This document shows positions 52,932-62,126 of a stretch of DNA of 64,000 nt, one piece after another (position 1 is the stretch's first letter; the number at the start of each line of letters is the position of its first letter). Under the pieces are notes generated by a model that was not told the origin of the DNA, searched no databases, and saw nothing but the letters and a program-made list of their open reading frames with translations. Position numbers and translations under genes: made by a program. The stretch is from the NCBI RefSeq assembly GCF_031885415.1, contig NZ_CP116871.1:1674001-1738000 (forward strand), given 5' to 3'. Origin of the DNA: Microbacterium forte (GTDB lineage: Bacteria > Actinomycetota > Actinomycetes > Actinomycetales > Microbacteriaceae).

Positions 52932-53666
52932 TCAGGGCGTGCGGCGCCGCAGGGTCAGCGACGCGAGCACGAGGGCTCCGATGCCGAAGGCGACGACCAC
53001 GAGCAACGGGGCGTAGACGTCCCACCCCTCGTCCCCGGCGGTCACCGCGTTGATCGTGTCGATCGCATAGCTCAGCGGGAGCCAGCCGGAGATCGCGTAC
53101 AGCACATCGGGCATCTGATCCCGCGGCATGAACAGCCCGCCGAGGATGATCTGCGGGAAGACGAGCAGCGGCATGAACTGCACGGCCTGGAACTCGGTCT
53201 GGGCGAACGCGCTCGCGAGCAGCCCGAGCGCTGTTCCGAGCAGCGCGTCGACCACGGCGACGAGTCCGAGCTGCCACAGCTCGCCGTCGACATCGAGGCC
53301 GCAGACACCGACCGCGAACGACACGGTGATCACCGCCTGCAACAGCGCCATGACTCCGAAGGCCAGGGCGTATCCGAGGATGAAGTCCGCCTTGCCGAGC
53401 GGAGTCGTCATGAGACGCTCGAGGGTTCCGGAGCGGCGCTCGCGCAGGGTCGTGATCGACGTGATGAGGAACATCACGATGAACGGGAACAGCGCGAGGA
53501 TCGCACCGCCGAACTGATCGAACACACCGTCCTGGTCGCTGAACAGCCACGCGAACAGACCGACCAGCAGGCTCGGCGCGACGAGCATGAGTGCGATCGA
53601 CCGCGGGTCATGGCGCAGCTGACCGAGCACCCGGCCCGCTGTGGCGAGGATCCGACGGCCGTTCAT
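52932..53666 (-). CDS. ABC-2-type transporter permease of a TetR-controlled exporter
   Basis: The 244-residue permease has six helices. It includes ALMLVAPSLLVGLFAWLFSD, PFIVMFLITSITTLRERRSGT and the family landmark ERLMTTPLGKADFILGYALAF, which are typical of the ABC-2 (DrrB/YadH-type) subunit. It pairs with the adjacent ATPase, whose stop it overlaps by four bases. A drug or lipid exporter role is likely given the TetR regulator, but the substrate is unknown. Confidence 0.9.
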   Translation of the reverse strand: MNGRRILATAGRVLGQLRHDPRSIALMLVAPSLLVGLFAWLFSDQDGVFDQFGGAILALFPFIVMFLITSITTLRERRSGTLERLMTTPLGKADFILGYALAFGVMALLQAVITVSFAVGVCGLDVDGELWQLGLVAVVDALLGTALGLLASAFAQTEFQAVQFMPLLVFPQIILGGLFMPRDQMPDVLYAISGWLPLSYAIDTINAVTAGDEGWDVYAPLLVVVAFGIGALVLASLTLRRRTP

Positions 53667-54439
53667 TCCGCCGCCTCCCGACGCTCGCGCCTCGTGGTGC
53701 CGGGAGGCCGGCGGTCCTGCATCCGACTGTCGCGTTCGATCAGAGCGAGGAATGCCGCATCGGGGTCGACGGTGCCGGTCTCTGCGAGGAGGGCCTTCGG
53801 GGTCGTGTCGGCGATGATCCGCCCGCTGCGCATCAGCACGAGCCGATCGCACCTCAGCGCCTCGTCCATCACGTGGCTGGAGACGATCATCGTCACTCCG
53901 CGTTGAGCGAGCCCGCGGAACAGATCCCACAGCTCGACGCGGAGCACCGGGTCGAGGCCGACGGTCGGCTCGTCGAGGACGATGAGCTCGGGAGACCCGA
54001 TGAGCGCCATGGCCAGCGAGATCCGTGTGGTCTGGCCGCCGCTGAGCGACTCGACGAGCTGACCCGCCTGCGCTCCGAGACCGACATCCGCGATCACCCG
54101 ATCGACATCGCCCTTCGGCGCCTTCAGCACTGCCGCGAGGTACGAGAGGTTCTGACGCACGGTGAGGTCGCCGTACACGGCAGCGCCCTGAGTGCCGTAG
54201 GCCACGCGATGGCGCAGCTGCGCCGATCCGGCCGGTTCGCCGAGCACCGTCACCGTGCCTGCGGCGACCCTCTGCACGCCGACGATCGCACGCATCAGGG
54301 TGGTCTTGCCGCATCCGGAGGGCCCGAGCAGACCGGTGATCTCGCCCTGCGGGATCGTCAGGTCGGTCCCGTCGAAGACGACGGTCTTCCCCCGGCGCAC
54401 GTGCAGCCCTGCGACCTCGACCGCCGGGTTATTCATCAT
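53663..54439 (-). CDS. ABC transporter ATP-binding protein of a TetR-controlled exporter
   Basis: The 258-residue ATPase has Walker A GPSGCGKTT at residues 39-47, the signature LSGGQTTRISLAMALIG, Walker B LIVLDEPTVGLDPVLR and H-loop MIVSSHVMDEALRCD. It resembles the DrrA-type drug exporter ATPases. A consensus promoter (54447-54475) puts the transcription start on or next to the first of two tandem ATGs (54439 and 54436), so the message is leaderless. An 18-bp palindrome covers the same site. It is coupled to the permease. Confidence 0.9.
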   Translation of the reverse strand: MMNNPAVEVAGLHVRRGKTVVFDGTDLTIPQGEITGLLGPSGCGKTTLMRAIVGVQRVAAGTVTVLGEPAGSAQLRHRVAYGTQGAAVYGDLTVRQNLSYLAAVLKAPKGDVDRVIADVGLGAQAGQLVESLSGGQTTRISLAMALIGSPELIVLDEPTVGLDPVLRVELWDLFRGLAQRGVTMIVSSHVMDEALRCDRLVLMRSGRIIADTTPKALLAETGTVDPDAAFLALIERDSRMQDRRPPGTTRRERREAAE

Positions 54440-54475
54440 GTGATGAATTATGCGCTCGCCGGCCGGCGAGGTCAA
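54431..54475 (-). promoter_or_regulatory. leaderless promoter overlapped by an 18-bp TetR-type operator
   Basis: On the minus strand TTGACC (54470-54475), a 17-nt spacer and CATAAT (54447-54452) form a strong promoter, with the ATG beginning eight nt after the -10 box. ATTCATCA (54431-54438) and TGATGAAT (54441-54448) form a perfect dyad that covers the -10 region and start codons. A bound TetR dimer would block transcription completely. The TetR gene lies 78 bp upstream. Confidence 0.75.
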
Positions 54476-54517
54476 CGGGTTCCGTGGTGGTGGGTGTGGA
54501 GTCGGGTCGGCCCCGAA

Positions 54518-55114
54518 CTACTCGAAGAGATACCGCTGCACGGTGGGACCGACGCGCGCGACGATGTCGTCGACGGATGCGGAGGCCATCGGTGCGAGCT
54601 TCAGCACATACCGCGTGAGCAGCAGCCCCGCGATCTGCGACGCGACGAGGGCGGCCCGCAACTCCGCATCCGCGACGCCGAGCGTCTTCGCGATCTTGCC
54701 GATGAGCTCGCGCGCGAGGAACCCGGCCAGCAGCGGCGTCGTGAGCCGGCTGCCGATCGCGGTGCGCATGAGCATCACCCCGCGTCGGCGGATGTCGGGC
54801 TGCTCGAACGCCTCGAGAACATAGCGGACGAGCCGTTCGCCGACTTCCCCTCGGGGACCGGCGACGATTCCAGGCACATCGATGTCAGGTCGGAGCGGGA
54901 TGCCGACCGCCTCCGCGAACAGATCGGCCTTGGTGCCGAAGTAGTGGTGCACGAGCGCGGAATCCACGCCGGCCCTGCTGGCGATCGAGCGCACCGTCGA
55001 CCCGTCATACCCCTGCTCGCCGAACTCGTCGACGGCGGCACCGATGATGCGCTCGCGCGAGTCCGAGCCACCCCTCGGACGACCGCGCTTCCTCGGCGCG
55101 CGCTGCTCGGTCAT
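54518..55114 (-). CDS. TetR family transcriptional regulator
   Basis: The 198-residue protein has an N-terminal TetR helix-turn-helix (about 20-66) with RERIIGAAVDEFGEQGYDGS and STVRSIASRAGVDSALVHHYFG. The ligand-binding domain ends TVQRYLFE. An Arg-rich start (RAPRKRGRPRGGSDS) precedes it. It sits directly upstream of the ABC exporter on the same strand and should repress it through the 54431-54448 palindrome. It may also be autoregulated, but I see no second dyad near its own start. Confidence 0.9.
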   Translation of the reverse strand: MTEQRAPRKRGRPRGGSDSRERIIGAAVDEFGEQGYDGSTVRSIASRAGVDSALVHHYFGTKADLFAEAVGIPLRPDIDVPGIVAGPRGEVGERLVRYVLEAFEQPDIRRRGVMLMRTAIGSRLTTPLLAGFLARELIGKIAKTLGVADAELRAALVASQIAGLLLTRYVLKLAPMASASVDDIVARVGPTVQRYLFE

Positions 55115-55158
55115 GGCGTCAGCCTACGACCCGCGACCGGGGTGCCGGGACGCGACCC

Positions 55159-55911
55159 CTAGTCGAGCAGGTGCCGGAGATACCGCGGCGGGTCCTGCAG
55201 GAACGAGCGCCAGTGGTTCACGAGCTCGAGGTCGTTCCACTCGGCAGGGCGGATGCCCCAGTCACCCACCTCGAGGATCCGGGCGCCCGGCAGCGCAGCG
55301 AGCACCGGCGAATGCGTGGCGCACAGCACCTGGCCGCCGTCGTCGACGATGCGCTGCAGCACGGCGATGAGGGTGAGCGTCGACTGGAACGACAGCGCTG
55401 CTTCAGGCTCGTCGAGACAGTAGAAGCCCGGCTCGTCGAATCGGCTCTCGAGGAGGGCGAGGAACGACTCGCCGTGACTCATCTCGTGGAACGGCACGTC
55501 TCCCCGCGGCGAGGGGTTCTCTTCGAGGTACGTGTAGAAGGAATGCATCGTCTCGGCCCGCAGGAAGAATCCCCAGCGGTTCGCTCCGACACCTCGCTGC
55601 AGCTGCAGCCATTCCGACAGCGGTGATTCCGTCGGTCGCGTGCTGTGTCTGGCGAACTTCGACCCCCCCTCGGGCGAGAGGCCGTAGGCGATCGCGATCC
55701 CCTCGACGATCGTGGACTTGCCGCTGCCGTTCTCGCCGACGAGGAACGTCACCCCGGGCGAGAGGTCGATCCCCTCCTCCAGCACCTGGGCCACCGCGGG
55801 GATGCTCATCGGCCAGACCCGCCCGACTTCCGGCGCGTCGTCGCTCGCTCGCACGGCGACGACCGGCTGCTCTCGTCGACGACGGCTGCCGGCGGTCCAG
55901 ATCGATTCCAT
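55159..55911 (-). CDS. AAA family ATPase, ABC/RecF-like, soluble
   Basis: The 250-residue protein has Walker A GENGSGKST at residues 59-67, a Q-loop-like RHSTRPTESP, an ABC signature-like MSHGESFLALLESRF and Walker B FYCLDEPEAALSF. The switch His is in VLCATHSPVLAALPG. The layout is that of short stand-alone ATPases related to those of phage resistance or DNA repair, without transmembrane helices. Its partner is unknown; it may be a nucleic-acid or stress ATPase. It starts just upstream of L-serine dehydratase and has no evident operon. Confidence 0.75.
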   Translation of the reverse strand: MESIWTAGSRRRREQPVVAVRASDDAPEVGRVWPMSIPAVAQVLEEGIDLSPGVTFLVGENGSGKSTIVEGIAIAYGLSPEGGSKFARHSTRPTESPLSEWLQLQRGVGANRWGFFLRAETMHSFYTYLEENPSPRGDVPFHEMSHGESFLALLESRFDEPGFYCLDEPEAALSFQSTLTLIAVLQRIVDDGGQVLCATHSPVLAALPGARILEVGDWGIRPAEWNDLELVNHWRSFLQDPPRYLRHLLD

Positions 55912-55970
55912 GCGTTCCTCCTCCGAAGGAGGCTAGCCGCAGCCACCGACGCGACCGTCGGGAGGTCGGA

Positions 55971-57464
55971 TCAGCACTCGATCACGTTGACAGCGAGGCC
56001 GCCCTCGCTGGTCTCCTTGTACTTCGTCGACATGTCGATGCCGGTCTGGCGCATCGTCTCGACGACCGCATCGAGCGAGACGTAGTGGCTGCCGTCGCCG
56101 CGCAGCGCGAGACGGGCGGCCGTGACCGCGGTCGACGCCGCGATGGCGTTGCGCTCGATGCAGGGGATCTGCACGAGGCCGCCGATGGGGTCGCATGTGA
56201 GCCCGAGGTGGTGCTCCATCGCGATCTCGGCGGCGTTCTCGATCTGCCGGTTGGTGCCGCCCATGACGGCCGTCAGCCCTCCGGCGGCCATCGCGCAGGC
56301 GGAGCCGACCTCGGCCTGGCATCCTCCCTCGGCACCCGAGATCGAGGCGTTCGCCTTGAACAGCGAGCCCAGTGCCGTGGCGGTGAGCAGGAATCGCCTG
56401 ATGCCGCGGCGACGGTTCGCATCGGCGACAGCCTCATCGTCATCGGCCCCGCCGGCGTCGATCGCCCGTGTGCCGTCGAAGCCGAGCAGCGCGCTGCCGA
56501 CCAGCTCTCCGTACGGCGTCACGGCATTGCCGGCGCCGAGGCCCGAGTCTGCGAGGAACCGCCACCAGTACATCGCGACGGCGGGGAGGATGCCGGCGGC
56601 ACCGTTCGTCGGAGCGGTGACGACCCGACCGCCCGCGGCGTTCTCCTCATTCACCGCGAGCGCGAAGGCGCCGAGCCACTCCCCCGGCAGCTCGCGATGA
56701 CCGTCGGCCTCTGCCTCCTCGAGCTGGGCGCGGATCATGCTCGCGCGTCTCTTGACCTTGAGCATGCCGGGGAGCACACCGTCGGAGTGCAGTCCGTTCT
56801 CGACGCACGCGGCCATGGCATCCCAGATCGCGTCGAGTCCGGCTGCGACCTCTTCTTCCGGGCGCTCGGCGGTCTCGTTGAGTCGCGCGACCTCGGCGAT
56901 GGACAGCCCGTGATGGTCGCACAGCGCGAGCAGAGACGCGGCGTCGGCATACGAATAGGGCAGCGGCGCCGAAGCGAGCTTCGCGGCTTCTCCATCCCGC
57001 CGGATGAACCCGCCGCCGACGGAGTAGTAGGTCTCCTCGGAGACGACACCCGCAGCGGCGTCCCACGCGGTGAGCGTCATGGCGTTCGGATGACCGGGCA
57101 GACGGGTGCGCGGCTCGAACACGATGTCGGTCTTCGAGAACGGGATCTCGTGAGACCCGTCGATTCGCAGCGTCGCCCCGTCGCGAAGGTCGGTCCACGC
57201 TGACCGCACGTCAGCCGGATCGCAGGTCTCCGGCGCCAGACCGCGCAGCCCGGCGACGACCGCATCGGGTGTGCCGTGTCCGATTCCGGTGGCACCGAGC
57301 GAGCCGTAGAGGGTGCATCCGATGCGCGCGACGCGATCGAGCGCTCCTGTCGCGCGGAGCCGGTGCGCGAACTCGAGCGCCGCCCGCATCGGCCCGACCG
57401 TGTGGGAACTCGAGGGGCCCACTCCGATGGAGAAGAGATCGAAGGCCGAGACGTACGCTGTCAC
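55971..57464 (-). CDS. sdaA: L-serine ammonia-lyase (iron-sulfur)
   Basis: The 497-residue protein is an Fe-S L-serine dehydratase that makes pyruvate and ammonia. It starts [20 protein letters not shown]. The cluster Cys residues lie in [28 protein letters not shown] and QIPCIERNA. It contains [14 protein letters not shown] and ends [17 protein letters not shown]. Compared with E. coli SdaA it carries roughly 40 extra, acidic and Arg-rich residues ([20 protein letters not shown]) just before the cysteine region. The cluster needs low oxygen to be active. It is divergent from a small acidic protein gene. Confidence 0.93.
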   Translation of the reverse strand: MTAYVSAFDLFSIGVGPSSSHTVGPMRAALEFAHRLRATGALDRVARIGCTLYGSLGATGIGHGTPDAVVAGLRGLAPETCDPADVRSAWTDLRDGATLRIDGSHEIPFSKTDIVFEPRTRLPGHPNAMTLTAWDAAAGVVSEETYYSVGGGFIRRDGEAAKLASAPLPYSYADAASLLALCDHHGLSIAEVARLNETAERPEEEVAAGLDAIWDAMAACVENGLHSDGVLPGMLKVKRRASMIRAQLEEAEADGHRELPGEWLGAFALAVNEENAAGGRVVTAPTNGAAGILPAVAMYWWRFLADSGLGAGNAVTPYGELVGSALLGFDGTRAIDAGGADDDEAVADANRRRGIRRFLLTATALGSLFKANASISGAEGGCQAEVGSACAMAAGGLTAVMGGTNRQIENAAEIAMEHHLGLTCDPIGGLVQIPCIERNAIAASTAVTAARLALRGDGSHYVSLDAVVETMRQTGIDMSTKYKETSEGGLAVNVIEC

Positions 57465-57579
57465 CTCCTCAGCCTACGTCGTGGCCGAGATGACGGGTCG
57501 GGGCATCGCCGTCAAGGCCCTTCTCGCCGCGGAATCGGAGATCGATCCTGGTCATGCATCCGATGCGAAAGGGACGACC

Positions 57580-57897
57580 ATGACGAACAGCACTCCTGAG
57601 CAGGACCCGACCTCCGGCCTCGACCCCGAGGCCCAGACGCCGACCCCGACACCGTCGTCGGGCGATGCCGGCGAGTTCAAGGACACGGGCAGCACCGCCG
57701 AGAAGCCGGCCGAGGCCGACTCTCCTGAAGACGCGGACCCCTCCGAGGTTCCGAGCAACGACGAACTCGAAGAGCCGAGCACTGAGAAGGAGCCGTCGGA
57801 AGAGCCCAAGGCCCCGACGCGCAACGACCCCGAGCCCGACCATGAAGCGGTCGGGATCGGGGTCATCGACGGTCCGGAGACCGAAGAGGGCGACTGA
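57580..57897 (+). CDS. acidic, probably disordered protein of unknown function
   Basis: This 105-residue protein is composed mainly of Glu, Asp, Pro, Ser and Thr, for example EKPAEADSPEDADPSEVPSN. It has no signal peptide or hydrophobic helix and no recognised domain. The ATG follows GGGACGACC, with weak ribosome-site character. Because similar acidic proteins are common in this genus, I accept it as real but with modest support. It is divergent from sdaA and convergent with the flavoprotein. Confidence 0.5.
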   Translation: MTNSTPEQDPTSGLDPEAQTPTPTPSSGDAGEFKDTGSTAEKPAEADSPEDADPSEVPSNDELEEPSTEKEPSEEPKAPTRNDPEPDHEAVGIGVIDGPETEEGD

Positions 57898-57972
57898 GCG
57901 ACTCCTACCTCGCTCGCCACCCGGCCGCTCCCGTCGCGATGCACCCTGCGACGGGAGCGAGTTCGGGGAGGG

Positions 57973-59703
57973 CTACTCGACGAGCTTGCCCTCGGTGTCG
58001 ACCTCGCGCATGAGCTCGGCGATCTCCGCGGGGATCTCGGGGATCGACTCGTGCGTCACGCCGCCGGTCGGCGACCAGACGAGATTCACCTGTAGCGTCG
58101 GGTCGGTGTCGGGGTAGTCGCTGCGGTTGTGGCATCCACGCGTCTCCCGACGCTCCAGCGCCGCCTCGAGCGTGGCCCGTGCGGCGAGAGCAGACGCCTT
58201 CAGGTCGAACGCGTGCGCGAGGTCTTGGAAGCCGGCGATGTCGGGGTGGATGCCGATGTCCTCCATGCGTCCCTCGATCATGTCGAGTTCGGCGAGACCT
58301 GCCCGCAGTCCCTCCTCCGAGCGGACGACACCCGCGTGCTGGGTCATGGTGTTGCGGATGGCGCGCTGCAGCGCCCGCACGTTCTCGCGGCCGTCGGCGA
58401 CGAGAAGGTCGTCGATCTCTGCTCGGGCCTGCGCCACGGCATCGGCCGACCGACGCTGGGCGTCGAGCCCCGCCGCATGCGCCATGGCCGCCTGACCGAC
58501 GATGCGGCCGTAGACCAGCAGCTCGATGAGCGAGTTGCCGCCGAGGCGGTTGGCCCCGTGCAGTCCGCTCGACGCCTCGCCGATCGCATAGAGTCCGTCG
58601 ACGTCGGTCTGGTGGTCGTCAGGGCGCACCCACACGCCGCCCATCGAGTAGTGCGCCGTGGGAGCGATCTCGATCGGGTCGGTGGTGATGTCGAGCATCT
58701 GCAGCTCCATCATCGTCTGGTAGACGCGCGACAGACGGGTCATGATCGTCTCGCGAGGCAGGTGCGAGACGTCGAGCCAGACGCCGCCGTTCTCCGTTCC
58801 GCGGCCCTCGGCGATCTCGGTGTACGCCGCGAGCGCGACGCGATCCCGGGTGGAGAGCTCCATGCGCTCGGGGTCGTAGTTCGACATGAATCGCTCGCCG
58901 AGCGCGTTGCGCAGGATGCCGCCTTCACCACGTGCGGCCTCGGAGATCAGCGTGCCTGCAGCGTTCTCGGGCTCGATGATTCCGGACGGGTGGAACTGCA
59001 CGAGCTCGGGGTCGCGCAGCCGGGCGCCCGCCTCGACCGCGAGCCGGAACGAGTCGCCGGTGTTCTCGTCGCGACGCGAGGAGGTGCGGCGCCAGATGCG
59101 GTTATGGCCGCCGGCGGCGAGGATCACGGCATCCGCGTGGATCAGATAGCGCGTGCCGTCTGACTGGTCGAAGCCGTAGGCACCGAACACGACGTTGTCT
59201 CGCACGAGCAGGCGCGTGATGTACACGTGGTCGAGGATCGGCACCTCGAGCTGCTCGGCCTTCGCGACCAGGGTGCGCTGGATCTCGAGACCGGTGTAGT
59301 CGCCGGCGAATGCGGTGCGACGGAACGTGTGAGCTCCGAAGAACCGCTGCGAGATGCGTCCGTCGTCTTCGCGGGCGAAATCCATGCCCCAGCGCTCGAG
59401 GTCGCGGATGCCGCGCTCGGCGCCCTGCGTCACAATCTCCACCGTGTGGGGATTGGCGAGCAGATAGCTCTCCTTGATGGTGTCGGCCGCGTGCTGCTGC
59501 CAGCTGTCTCCCTCGTCCATGGTGCCGAGCGCGGCGTTGATGCCGCCGGCGGCGAGGGAGGTGTGGGCATCCTGTCGGGGGCGCTTGCCGACGGCGAGGA
59601 CGTCGATGCCGTGCTCGGCGACCTCGATCGCCGCCCGCAGCCCGGATCCGCCGGTGCCGATGACGAGGACCGTGGTGGAGATCTGACGTTCGCGAGTACT
59701 CAT
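57973..59703 (-). CDS. FAD-binding oxidoreductase, SdhA/FrdA-like flavoprotein without SdhB partner
   Basis: The 576-residue protein is an FAD-binding fumarate reductase/succinate dehydrogenase/L-aspartate oxidase-type flavoprotein. Landmarks are VIGTGGSGLRAAIEVAEHG near the N-terminus, SLAAGGINAALG, the active-site region FHPSGIIEPENA, IAPTAHYSMGGVWV and ASSGLHGANRLGGNSLIE. The ending RGCHNRSDYPDTDPTLQ is typical of SdhA and NadB. No iron-sulfur or membrane subunit lies beside it, so it is likely a soluble enzyme (fumarate reductase or aspartate oxidase type). It is divergent from a LysR regulator. Confidence 0.85.
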   Translation of the reverse strand: MSTRERQISTTVLVIGTGGSGLRAAIEVAEHGIDVLAVGKRPRQDAHTSLAAGGINAALGTMDEGDSWQQHAADTIKESYLLANPHTVEIVTQGAERGIRDLERWGMDFAREDDGRISQRFFGAHTFRRTAFAGDYTGLEIQRTLVAKAEQLEVPILDHVYITRLLVRDNVVFGAYGFDQSDGTRYLIHADAVILAAGGHNRIWRRTSSRRDENTGDSFRLAVEAGARLRDPELVQFHPSGIIEPENAAGTLISEAARGEGGILRNALGERFMSNYDPERMELSTRDRVALAAYTEIAEGRGTENGGVWLDVSHLPRETIMTRLSRVYQTMMELQMLDITTDPIEIAPTAHYSMGGVWVRPDDHQTDVDGLYAIGEASSGLHGANRLGGNSLIELLVYGRIVGQAAMAHAAGLDAQRRSADAVAQARAEIDDLLVADGRENVRALQRAIRNTMTQHAGVVRSEEGLRAGLAELDMIEGRMEDIGIHPDIAGFQDLAHAFDLKASALAARATLEAALERRETRGCHNRSDYPDTDPTLQVNLVWSPTGGVTHESIPEIPAEIAELMREVDTEGKLVE

Positions 59704-59756
59704 GCCTTCCACGCTAGGTAGGGTGCCCTGATAACTCCAATGCATTGTTCTACTGG

Positions 59757-59768
59757 TATCGATACAGT
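59757..59768. promoter_or_regulatory. LysR operator and promoter region between the flavoprotein and LysR genes
   Basis: TATCGATA (59757-59764) is a perfect eight-base dyad inside CTGGTATCGATACAG, overlapping TACAGT (59763-59768), a -10 box six nt before the LysR ATG. It lies in the 71-bp gap between the divergent genes and fits a LysR site that controls both. Confidence 0.5.
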
Positions 59769-59774
59769 GAACAC

Positions 59775-60707
59775 ATGAACCTCGAGCAGCTCCGCGGGTT
59801 CGTCGAGGTCGCCCGCCTCGGCCACTTCACCCGCGCCTCCGAGCACCTGCACCTCGCACAGCCGTCGCTGAGCCGACAGATCTCGACCCTCGAGCGCGAA
59901 CTCGGCGCCGAGCTGTTCCACCGCGCACGCGGCCACATCGGCCTCACCGCGGCCGGAGAGGCTCTGCTCCCCCGCGCTCAGCGGATGCTCGCAGAGTCAG
60001 ACGCGATTCGCGAGGAGATGGCCGAGCTCGCCGGGCTCCGCCGCGGACGCGTGCGTCTCGGAGCGCCACCCACTCTCTGCATCAGCCTCGTCGCCGAGGC
60101 GATCAGCACCTTCCATGCCGCGCACCCCGGCGTCGACCTGCACCTGACCGAGAGCGGGTCGAGGCTGCTCGTCGACCAGCTGGCCGTCGGGGCCGTCGAC
60201 ATCGCGCTCATCACGGAGTCGGAGGGGCCCCCGCCCTCGGGATTCAGTCTGACTCGCATGCCGCTGCTGACCGAGGAGCTCGTCGTCGTGTCTGCGGCGT
60301 CCGAGCCTCCGGTGTCGACGTCGTCGATCATGAGCCTCCACCATCTCGCCACGCTGCCGCTGATCGCCCTCGACGAGACCTATGAGCTGCGGGCGACCAC
60401 CGACGCGGCCTTCCGCTCGGCGGGGCTGACTCCGACGGTCGTCCTCGAAGGAGCCGAGATGGATGCGCTACTCCGCTTCGTCGAACGAGGAGTGGGTGTG
60501 GCCGTGGTTCCGGCGATGGTGCTGCTCGATCAGCCGGCGCTGCGCTCGGTCAGGATCTCGCACCCGATGATGAGGCGCACCGTGAGCCTGGCCCACCGCG
60601 CCGACGTCACACCCGCCGTCGCGGTCGCCGCGATTCGCCACGTCATCATCGGCACAGCGGCAGAGGTCGCCCGCCGCGACCCGGCCATCACGAGCCTGCT
60701 CGACTGA
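59775..60707 (+). CDS. LysR family transcriptional regulator
   Basis: The 310-residue protein has a typical LysR start: MNLEQLRGFVEVARLGHFTRA, ending at the recognition helix LAQPSLSRQISTLERELG (about 33-50). The effector domain follows, with RLGAPPTLCISLVAEAIS and ALDETYELRATTDAA. The ATG is chosen because a -10 box lies six nt upstream and LysR proteins begin at MNLEQLR. It is divergent from the FAD oxidoreductase, its most likely target. Confidence 0.9.
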   Translation: MNLEQLRGFVEVARLGHFTRASEHLHLAQPSLSRQISTLERELGAELFHRARGHIGLTAAGEALLPRAQRMLAESDAIREEMAELAGLRRGRVRLGAPPTLCISLVAEAISTFHAAHPGVDLHLTESGSRLLVDQLAVGAVDIALITESEGPPPSGFSLTRMPLLTEELVVVSAASEPPVSTSSIMSLHHLATLPLIALDETYELRATTDAAFRSAGLTPTVVLEGAEMDALLRFVERGVGVAVVPAMVLLDQPALRSVRISHPMMRRTVSLAHRADVTPAVAVAAIRHVIIGTAAEVARRDPAITSLLD

Positions 60708-60713
60708 GGTCGC

Positions 60714-60998
60714 TCAGGCGGTGAACATGCGGGTGAGCCGGACCGCCAGCAGACCGACCGACACGATCAGCCCCAGGTAGGCGAGCACGAGACCCGTGAT
60801 GGCCGCAGCACGGAACGCACCGCGCCGCCGAACCGATGCGTGTCCGATCAGCACAGCGGTCGCGGCGATCGCGATCGCGACGAGGTAGCCCACGACGCCG
60901 CTCGGCACCACGAACGACGACAAGATCGCCAGCACGCCGCATACCAGGCCCGCGACATGCCACACCCGATTGTTCTGGGCCTGCTCGGGAAGCGTCAT
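60714..60998 (-). CDS. small membrane protein (DUF4190-like)
   Basis: The 94-residue protein has three hydrophobic segments: VAGLVCGVLAILSSFVV, VVGYLVAIAIAATAVLIG and ITGLVLAYLGLIVSVGLL. Short polar ends flank them. The layout is that of small DUF4190-type membrane proteins, of unknown function. The ATG at MTLPEQAQNNRVW is preferred over an upstream one, as the N-terminal part before it is not conserved-looking. It converges on the LysR gene. Confidence 0.6.
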   Translation of the reverse strand: MTLPEQAQNNRVWHVAGLVCGVLAILSSFVVPSGVVGYLVAIAIAATAVLIGHASVRRRGAFRAAAITGLVLAYLGLIVSVGLLAVRLTRMFTA

Positions 60999-61079
60999 GG
61001 GCACGAGCCTATCGAGTGGGGTCGGCCGCGGAGACACCCGTCGGAACTCGGCGATCACAGGCCTGCGCGAAGGATCCGG

Positions 61080-62126
61080 TCAGGCGTCCTCGTACTCGTC
61101 GGGCGACCACTCCTCGCGCCACTCGACGACCGGTCGGTCGCCGTCGAATCGGATCGGCAGCCAGACGTAGTCGGCGATCGAGGTGTCGACGTAGGCGAAC
61201 TCCTCCATCGGCTCGTCGCCGTCTCTGCCCGGTGCGAAATGCTCGATGAAGGCCTGACGAGCTCGGTCGCCATGGTCGACGTAACGCGGAAGCCAGCGAT
61301 CGGCGATCGCGATGTAGAGATCCTTCTTGCCCGGGTGCCGGAACACCGACGAGATCTGCGAATGGAACGATGTGCGGGACTCATCGCTCGGATGCAGGTC
61401 GCCGAGCACTTCGAACGGGCCGTGATAGCTGCGCGCCACGGCTGACTCCGAGGGGTTCGGGTAGTACCCGGTCGTCCCGGAGGTCAGCAGATAGTGCAGC
61501 CCGCCGCGCTGGAAATGCGCCGGCGCCTCCCGCACGAACGGGGGCTGCGGCTGTGGGAAATGCGTCGAGTAGTACCCCGTGACGTCGGTGTAGTCACTGG
61601 TCAGATCGGCGCAGATCATCTCGGAGTGCACGCGCTCGAAGTAGTAGTAGCCCTTGCCGTCGTGCGGGTCGACGACCAGATCGAAGTCCCCTGCGCTCAT
61701 GTCGAGCGGGCGCAGCCAGGTGCGCTGGATCTCGTACGGGCCCAGGATGCTGTCGGCGGTGAGCACCGTCGAGCGCTGCACCGATCCCTTGGTCATCACC
61801 TTGACCCAGCACACGAATTTGCCCGTCTGCGCATTGAAGATGATGTGCGGACGATCGAGGCCCTGCGACGGATGCAGCGGCGAGGACTCGTCGTCCTCGT
61901 CGGGTGGGATGATCACGCCACGGTCATCCCAGTTGACGAGATCCGTCGACGAGTAGCAGCGCACGCCCCAGTGCCAGATCCCGCTGCCGGGAGTCGAGAA
62001 CTCCTTGTTCTCTCCGTACCAGTAGTGCACGCCGTCGACCGTGAGGACAGAGCCTCCGTGGGCGTGGATCCGCTCGCCCTTCGTGTCGAGCCACACCTGC
62101 CCAGGCCGGATGTGCTGCTGCGTCAT
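61080..62126 (-). CDS. glycoside hydrolase family 43-like protein
   Basis: The 348-residue protein lacks a signal peptide and has the repeated Trp-rich blade pattern of a five-bladed beta-propeller, e.g. IHAHGGSVLTVDGVHYWYGE, YSSTDLVNWDDRG and MSAGDFDLVVDPHDGKGYYY. It likely is a GH43-type arabinosidase or xylosidase acting on plant polysaccharide fragments. The catalytic triad cannot be fixed by eye. Its ATG overlaps the stop of the rhamnosidase gene by four bases, so it is read from the same operon and would trim neighbouring sugars of the same polymer. Confidence 0.75.
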   Translation of the reverse strand: MTQQHIRPGQVWLDTKGERIHAHGGSVLTVDGVHYWYGENKEFSTPGSGIWHWGVRCYSSTDLVNWDDRGVIIPPDEDDESSPLHPSQGLDRPHIIFNAQTGKFVCWVKVMTKGSVQRSTVLTADSILGPYEIQRTWLRPLDMSAGDFDLVVDPHDGKGYYYFERVHSEMICADLTSDYTDVTGYYSTHFPQPQPPFVREAPAHFQRGGLHYLLTSGTTGYYPNPSESAVARSYHGPFEVLGDLHPSDESRTSFHSQISSVFRHPGKKDLYIAIADRWLPRYVDHGDRARQAFIEHFAPGRDGDEPMEEFAYVDTSIADYVWLPIRFDGDRPVVEWREEWSPDEYEDA

